Assembly (NCBI GenBank): GCA_002712045.1
Contig: PARX01000038.1
Location: 15,600-23,226 of the forward strand
DNA length: 7,627 nucleotides
Direction of reading: 5' to 3'
DNA from: Paracoccaceae bacterium
GTDB taxonomy: Bacteria; Pseudomonadota; Alphaproteobacteria; Rhodobacterales; Rhodobacteraceae
Below the pieces are notes generated by a model. The model saw only the letters and a list, made by a program, of their open reading frames with translations, made no database searches and was not told the DNA's origin. A program made the translations under genes and the position numbers. Position 1 is the first letter of the stretch, and every line of letters begins with the position of its first letter. Positions 6,543-7,627 of this stretch are shown here, one piece after another.

Positions 6543-6833
6543 TTAGCTATTTACGCTATCTTTAAGCGCTTTTGCTATTGTCATTTTAACAACTTTGTCT
6601 GCATCTTTATGCATTTGCTCGCCAGTTGCAGGGTTTCTAACCATTCGCGCAGGACGTGCTCGGCAATAGATTTTTCCAACACCTGGAAGAGAAACCGCTC
6701 CCCCACCTGATACTTCGCTAGTAATAAGCGCACATAACGCTTCTAGTGAGGCTCCTGCTGATTTTTTGTCTGAACCTGTTGCTTCTGCCAAGGTGGCGAT
6801 CAACTGTGATTTTGTCATAGGCTTCTGTGCCAT
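6543..6833 (-). CDS. hup: HU-family DNA-binding protein
   Basis: This complete 96-residue protein has the HU/IHF fold. It has an N-terminal two-helix dimerisation part ('MTKSQLIATLAEATGSDKKSA', residues 6-26), the 'GGGAVSLPGVGKI' turn (43-55), and the DNA-embracing arm 'RPARMVRNPATGEQ' (60-73) whose P68 is the conserved intercalating proline. HU is a small dimeric nucleoid protein that bends and compacts DNA without strict sequence preference. The sequence looks like the single-gene HU of Rhodobacterales. The ATG at 6833 is preceded by AGGGAG at a 7-nt spacing. It appears to be a single-gene transcript: the leader contains an inverted repeat and the gene is followed by a strong terminator. 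Confidence 0.93.
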   Translation of the reverse strand: MAQKPMTKSQLIATLAEATGSDKKSAGASLEALCALITSEVSGGGAVSLPGVGKIYCRARPARMVRNPATGEQMHKDADKVVKMTIAKALKDSVNS

Positions 6834-6840
6834 ATAGCTG

Positions 6841-6846
6841 CTCCCT
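6841..6846 (-). promoter_or_regulatory. Strong Shine-Dalgarno site of the HU gene
   Basis: On the minus strand AGGGAG lies 7 nt before the ATG at 6833, as expected for a highly expressed nucleoid protein. Confidence 0.75.
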
Positions 6847-6854
6847 AAAGTGAG

Positions 6855-6869
6855 GTCTCAAAATGAGAC
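6855..6869 (-). repeat. Short inverted repeat in the HU leader
   Basis: GTCTCA (6855-6860) and TGAGAC (6864-6869) form a perfect 6-bp inverted repeat around an AAA centre, 8 nt upstream of the HU Shine-Dalgarno site. It could be a leader hairpin or a dimeric operator. It is not followed by a T run on the minus strand, so it is not a terminator for the upstream gene. Confidence 0.5.
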
Positions 6870-6950
6870 TATTAAAATGTATTAAAACTGAATTATTCGT
6901 CTTGTATAACAATTTGTATGCTTAGACACCAATAAAATAAAGAGTTTTTT
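6870..6950 (-). promoter_or_regulatory. AT-rich region likely to carry the HU promoter
   Basis: This is the DNA between the amn stop and the HU leader repeat. On the minus strand TTGGTG (6933-6928) followed after about 17-18 nt by TTATACA is a possible -35/-10 pair. No terminator hairpin for amn is evident, so some read-through into hup is possible. The assignment rests only on position and a loose consensus match. Confidence 0.3.
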
Positions 6951-7627
6951 TTAAAGGAATGCAGTTTCTTCAAAACTTCTTAATTTTCGTGAGTGTAATT
7001 GCTCTAAAGGCATCAATTTGAGTGATTCCATCGCCTTGATGCCTATGCTTAAATGTCTTTTAACTTGTGTATTGTAAAATTCATTTGCCATACCTGGCAA
7101 TTTTAACTCACCATGCAAGGGCCGATCCGAAATGCAAAGCAAAGTCCCATATGGGACTCTAAAGCGAAATCCATTTGCAGCTATAGTGGCGCTTTCCATA
7201 TCTAAAGCAATAGCTCTGCTTTGGGAGAGGCGTTGCACAGGCCCTGACTGATCTCGAAGTTCCCAATTTCTGTTGTCTATTGTGGCCACTGTGCCAGTTC
7301 GCATAATATTTTTTAATTCAAATCCAGATAGTTTTGTAATATCTTTAACCGCTTTTTCCATAGCAATTTGAACTTCAGCTAATGCAGGGATAGGGACCCA
7401 AACAGGAATATCTTCATCTAATACGTGATCTTCTCTGACATAGGCATGGGCAAGCACATAATCGCCTAATCTTTGGGAAGCTCTCAACCCAGCACAATGA
7501 CCCAACATAATCCATGCGTGGGGCCGTAATACTGATACATGATCAGTGGCAGTTTTTGCATTTGATGGTCCAATACCTATATTAATTAAGGTTATTCCAC
7601 TTCCATCAGGGCTTTTGAGATGATAGG
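6951..7627 (-). CDS. amn: AMP nucleosidase, C-terminal part (5' end outside window)
   Basis: The reading frame is open from the right window edge to the TAA at 6953-6951. The visible 224 residues match the catalytic domain of bacterial AMP nucleosidase, which splits AMP into adenine and ribose 5-phosphate in purine salvage. Motifs remembered from the E. coli enzyme, in order, are 'NIGIGPSNAKTATDH', 'RPHAWIMLGHCAGLR', 'GDYVLAHAYVREDHVLDE', 'RTGTVATIDNRNWELR', 'MESATIAANGFRFRVPYG', 'CISDRPLHGELKLPG' and 'LEQLHSRKLRSFEE'. The Asp of SDRPLHGE is at the purine-protonating position of the nucleoside phosphorylase fold, and the Glu of MESATIA is at the ribose-contact position. A methionine at 7508 is internal, not a start. 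The regulatory N-terminal domain is outside the window. No functional link to the downstream genes is apparent. Confidence 0.95.
   Translation of the reverse strand, partial: YHLKSPDGSGITLINIGIGPSNAKTATDHVSVLRPHAWIMLGHCAGLRASQRLGDYVLAHAYVREDHVLDEDIPVWVPIPALAEVQIAMEKAVKDITKLSGFELKNIMRTGTVATIDNRNWELRDQSGPVQRLSQSRAIALDMESATIAANGFRFRVPYGTLLCISDRPLHGELKLPGMANEFYNTQVKRHLSIGIKAMESLKLMPLEQLHSRKLRSFEETAFL

Noticed and set aside
6718..6912. Open frame of 64 codons overlapping the HU gene on the same strand
   Set aside because: It overlaps hup and its leader out of frame, has no recognisable protein features and is best explained as a shadow frame.

Overview
The window is AT-rich, gene-dense DNA, probably from a marine alphaproteobacterium. 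The HU protein, the AMP nucleosidase, the EamA transporter and the sulfotransferase-like tail all look like Rhodobacterales (Roseobacter-group) proteins written in low-GC codons. A low-GC, genome-streamlined marine Rhodobacterales is my best guess. This is inferred from remembered protein families and was not tested by a search.

Layout from left to right. A sulfotransferase-like gene on the + strand enters from the left edge and ends at 354. Everything else is on the - strand. Read in the direction of transcription from the right edge, the genes are: the C-terminal two thirds of AMP nucleosidase (amn, 7627-6951); HU DNA-binding protein (6833-6543), closed by a near-perfect intrinsic terminator (6506-6478); an EamA/DMT-family permease (6455-5592); and a tight four-gene cassette (5494-376). 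The cassette encodes a DmdA-like, GcvT-fold, probably tetrahydrofolate-dependent demethylase, an acyl-CoA dehydrogenase, an NDP-forming acyl-CoA synthetase, and a CaiD-like enoyl-CoA hydratase. Its gaps are 17 nt, 18 nt and a 1-nt TAATG overlap, so it is almost certainly one operon. A 97-nt AT-rich gap separates it from the permease and probably holds its promoter.

The cassette is the main point of interest. Its four activities match, step for step, the DMSP demethylation pathway (DmdA demethylase, DmdB CoA ligase, DmdC dehydrogenase, DmdD hydratase). However, the three CoA enzymes appear to be non-orthologous: an ADP-forming ligase in place of AMP-forming DmdB, a 386-residue dehydrogenase in place of the longer DmdC, and a carnitinyl-CoA-dehydratase-like protein in place of DmdD. 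The DmdA-like protein also departs from remembered canonical DmdA sequences in one C-terminal segment. I infer a methyl-onium (sulfonium or quaternary ammonium) catabolic pathway. It could be an alternative route for DMSP or a parallel route for another compound such as a carnitine or gamma-butyrobetaine relative. The substrate cannot be read from the sequence.

No rRNA, tRNA, CRISPR array, insertion sequence or long repeat was seen. No gene-free stretch exceeds 300 bases.
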